Assembly: GCA_943789505.1 (NCBI GenBank)
Contig: CALSUJ010000001.1
Location: forward strand, 930,001 to 994,000
Reading direction: 5' to 3'
DNA from: an uncultured Flavobacteriales bacterium
GTDB taxonomy: Bacteria > Bacteroidota > Bacteroidia > Flavobacteriales > BACL11
Length of the DNA: 64,000 nucleotides
The notes beneath the pieces were generated by a model, which did no database searches, was not told where the DNA came from, and saw only the letters and a program-made list of their open reading frames with translations. This document shows positions 62,347 to 64,000 of this stretch, piece by piece. The position numbers were made by a program, and so were the translations under genes. Each line of letters opens with the position of its first letter. Position 1 is the first letter of the stretch.

Positions 62347-64000
62347 TTAAACTGGATCAACATCTAAAATAAAACGCACTGCTTTATAGTCAGCATGATT
62401 TTTCATTTTTTCTATAATCGTATGTAAGATACTTTTAGCTTCAGAAATTGAAGCCTCATGTTCTATTTTTAACAATACATTCTTGTGGTAATAATTCCGT
62501 ATTCTAGAAATAGAAGGATATTCGGGGCCCAAAACTCTATTACCAAAACTCTTACGCATTAAATCCACTAAAGCGTTAGCAGTTTCATCCAATTTTCTTT
62601 GGTTTTTATGTTTCAAAGTAATTCCAATTAAACGGTTGTAAGGTGGATAAGAAAACAACTTTCTTTCTTGCACTTGCTGACGAATAAAACTAGTATAATC
62701 ATTTGCTTTTAACAACCCAAACATCTCATGTTCTTCATCATAAGTTTGCACTAACACCTGCCCTTGTTGTCCTTTTCGACCAGCTCTACCTGCAACTTGC
62801 ATCATTAGCTGAAAAGCCCTTTCGTAAGCTCTGAAATCAGGAAAATGCAACATACTATCTGCATTCAATATCCCAACCAAAGCAACATTATCAAAATCCA
62901 AACCCTTAGTAACCATTTGTGTTCCTACTAATATATCTATCCTACCCTGTTCAAAATCAGTAATTATCTGCTGATGTGCATTTTTCCCCCTTGTAGTATC
63001 ATAATCCATACGCTTAGTTACATAAGTGGGTAGCAATTCCTTCAAACTTTCTTCAATCTGCTCAGTACCAAAACCCTTGTCACTAAAATCTTTAGCGCTG
63101 CAGCTAGGGCAAAACTCTGGCACCTGCTCAGTATATCCGCAGTAATGACACTTTAACTGATTATTCCATTTATGATAAGTCAGGCTAACATCACAAGCAT
63201 TACAATTAGGCGTATATGCACAAGTACCACAACTAAGCACTGGCGAATACCCTCTCCTATTCTGAAATAAAATAACTTGCTTTCCTGCTTCTAAAGTTTC
63301 GGTAATAGTACTTAGCATTTTGGGTGCAAACTGCTGAGTCATCTGTTTTTTAAGATGGGCTTTTCGTATATCTATCGTTTGGATTTTTGGCAGAGCAATA
63401 CCAGCAAAACGTGTGTGCATTTCTACCAAAGCATATTTTCCTGTTTTGGCATTATAATAACTCTCCACACAAGGTGTGGCAGAACCCAACAATACTTTTG
63501 CTTTATGCAAATGAGCCAGATAAATAGCTGCATCCCTAGCATGATATCTTGGTGCAGGTTGGTGTTGTTTAAAGGAAGAATCATGTTCCTCATCAACAAT
63601 TATAAGCCCTAAATTATTAAAAGGTAAAAATAATGCTGACCTAGCTCCCAACATAATTGGATATTGAGTTTTTTTCTTATCCTTTTCCTGTACTGCTTTC
63701 CAAACTTCTACTCGCTCTCCATTATTCAAATGAGAATGAGTAATTCCCACTTTATTGCCAAAATGCTTTTGCAAACGCTTAATAATTTGGGTAGTCAAAG
63801 CAATTTCAGGTAACAAATACAATACCTGCTTCCCTTGTTTCAATTGCTGTTCAATTAACTTTATATATAGTTCTGTTTTTCCGGATGAAGTAACACCATG
63901 CAAAAGACATACTTCCTTTTCTTTAAAAGCTAACTCGATTTCTTCCAAAGCTTTTTGCTGAAAGTCCGCCAACTGTTTATCTTCAATTAATTCCTGGCTC
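62347..64000 (-). CDS. priA: Primosomal replication protein N' (PriA helicase), 5' end missing
   Basis: About 551 residues of the helicase and C-terminal part of PriA, which restarts stalled replication forks. Walker A in HGVTSSGKTELY, Walker B DEEH, LGARSALFLPF, helicase motifs GSATP, GTQMVTKGLDF and QVAGRAGRKGQQG. The zinc-binding module is inserted as CGTCAYTPNCNACD, CHYCGYTEQVPEFCPSC. The frame stays open to the window edge (codons SQELIEDKQ precede the first in-frame TTG at 63972), so the N-terminal DNA-binding domain lies outside. Confidence 0.95.
   Translation of the reverse strand, partial: SQELIEDKQLADFQQKALEEIELAFKEKEVCLLHGVTSSGKTELYIKLIEQQLKQGKQVLYLLPEIALTTQIIKRLQKHFGNKVGITHSHLNNGERVEVWKAVQEKDKKKTQYPIMLGARSALFLPFNNLGLIIVDEEHDSSFKQHQPAPRYHARDAAIYLAHLHKAKVLLGSATPCVESYYNAKTGKYALVEMHTRFAGIALPKIQTIDIRKAHLKKQMTQQFAPKMLSTITETLEAGKQVILFQNRRGYSPVLSCGTCAYTPNCNACDVSLTYHKWNNQLKCHYCGYTEQVPEFCPSCSAKDFSDKGFGTEQIEESLKELLPTYVTKRMDYDTTRGKNAHQQIITDFEQGRIDILVGTQMVTKGLDFDNVALVGILNADSMLHFPDFRAYERAFQLMMQVAGRAGRKGQQGQVLVQTYDEEHEMFGLLKANDYTSFIRQQVQERKLFSYPPYNRLIGITLKHKNQRKLDETANALVDLMRKSFGNRVLGPEYPSISRIRNYYHKNVLLKIEHEASISEAKSILHTIIEKMKNHADYKAVRFILDVDPV

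Overview
The window is an AT-rich, gene-dense stretch of a chromosome from a member of the Bacteroidota, most likely an aquatic Flavobacteriales. The evidence is: promoters with a TAnnTTTG -7 box and no clear Shine-Dalgarno sequences; secreted proteins with type IX secretion (T9SS) C-terminal tails; PorE-like TPR/PD40/OmpA proteins; a split transketolase; a ParE/ParC pair; DUF4294 and TIGR03643 family proteins. No rRNA, tRNA, CRISPR array or intact mobile element was seen.

Layout. 0.1-2.4 kb: ribBA and tsaD. 2.4-7.4 kb: an alpha/beta hydrolase, then a three-gene operon of secreted proteins (cyclophilin, SGNH hydrolase with PKD, LVIVD beta-propeller) that share an unusual short C-terminal tail. 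7.5-12.5 kb: parE, a small PH-like membrane protein and parC, translationally coupled. 12.8-14.6 kb: a TIGR03643 protein, ychF and a stranded fragment of a T9SS sorting domain. 14.6-18.9 kb: the two transketolase halves with a secreted vWA protein gene wedged between them, then a class III aminotransferase. 19-26.5 kb: an outer membrane barrel, pcm, a lipoprotein, 3-hydroxyacyl-CoA dehydrogenase, DUF4294 and a T9SS subtilase. 26.6-40.6 kb: an FAD dehydrogenase, pheT, a peptide-binding lipoprotein, mtaB, lgt, a cytochrome-motif secreted protein, a PorE-like protein with its TPR partner, trmD and rplS. 40.6-46.3 kb: a second PorE-like protein, a dicarboxylate symporter, a copper-monooxygenase-like secreted protein and aroC, read as one tight minus-strand cluster. 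46.4-59.2 kb: hutI, a fabG/vWA/lipoprotein/prohibitin cluster, a type B T9SS protein, dnaK, a lipoprotein, a coiled-coil SPOR protein and panB.

59.2-62.1 kb is different: it is a patch of decay. It holds a frameshifted RluA-type pseudouridine synthase, DUF5681-like fragments, a 38-residue membrane peptide ORF, and two adjacent secreted-protein pseudogenes (collagen-like/DUF1566 and T9SS tail) with at least seven frame breaks. Intact genes resume with a short secreted protein and priA, which runs off the right edge.

The observations most worth following: (1) a short C-terminal tail, distinct from ordinary type A and B T9SS domains, on four unrelated secreted proteins; (2) eight genes whose -7 box lies only 3-5 nt before the start codon, implying leaderless mRNAs, with mtaB and trmD sharing a longer common promoter sequence; (3) terminators whose T-tract runs directly into the next promoter; (4) the vWA gene inside the split transketolase operon; (5) the parE-X-parC coupling; (6) a terminator-like hairpin enclosing the start codon of the peptide-binding lipoprotein gene.
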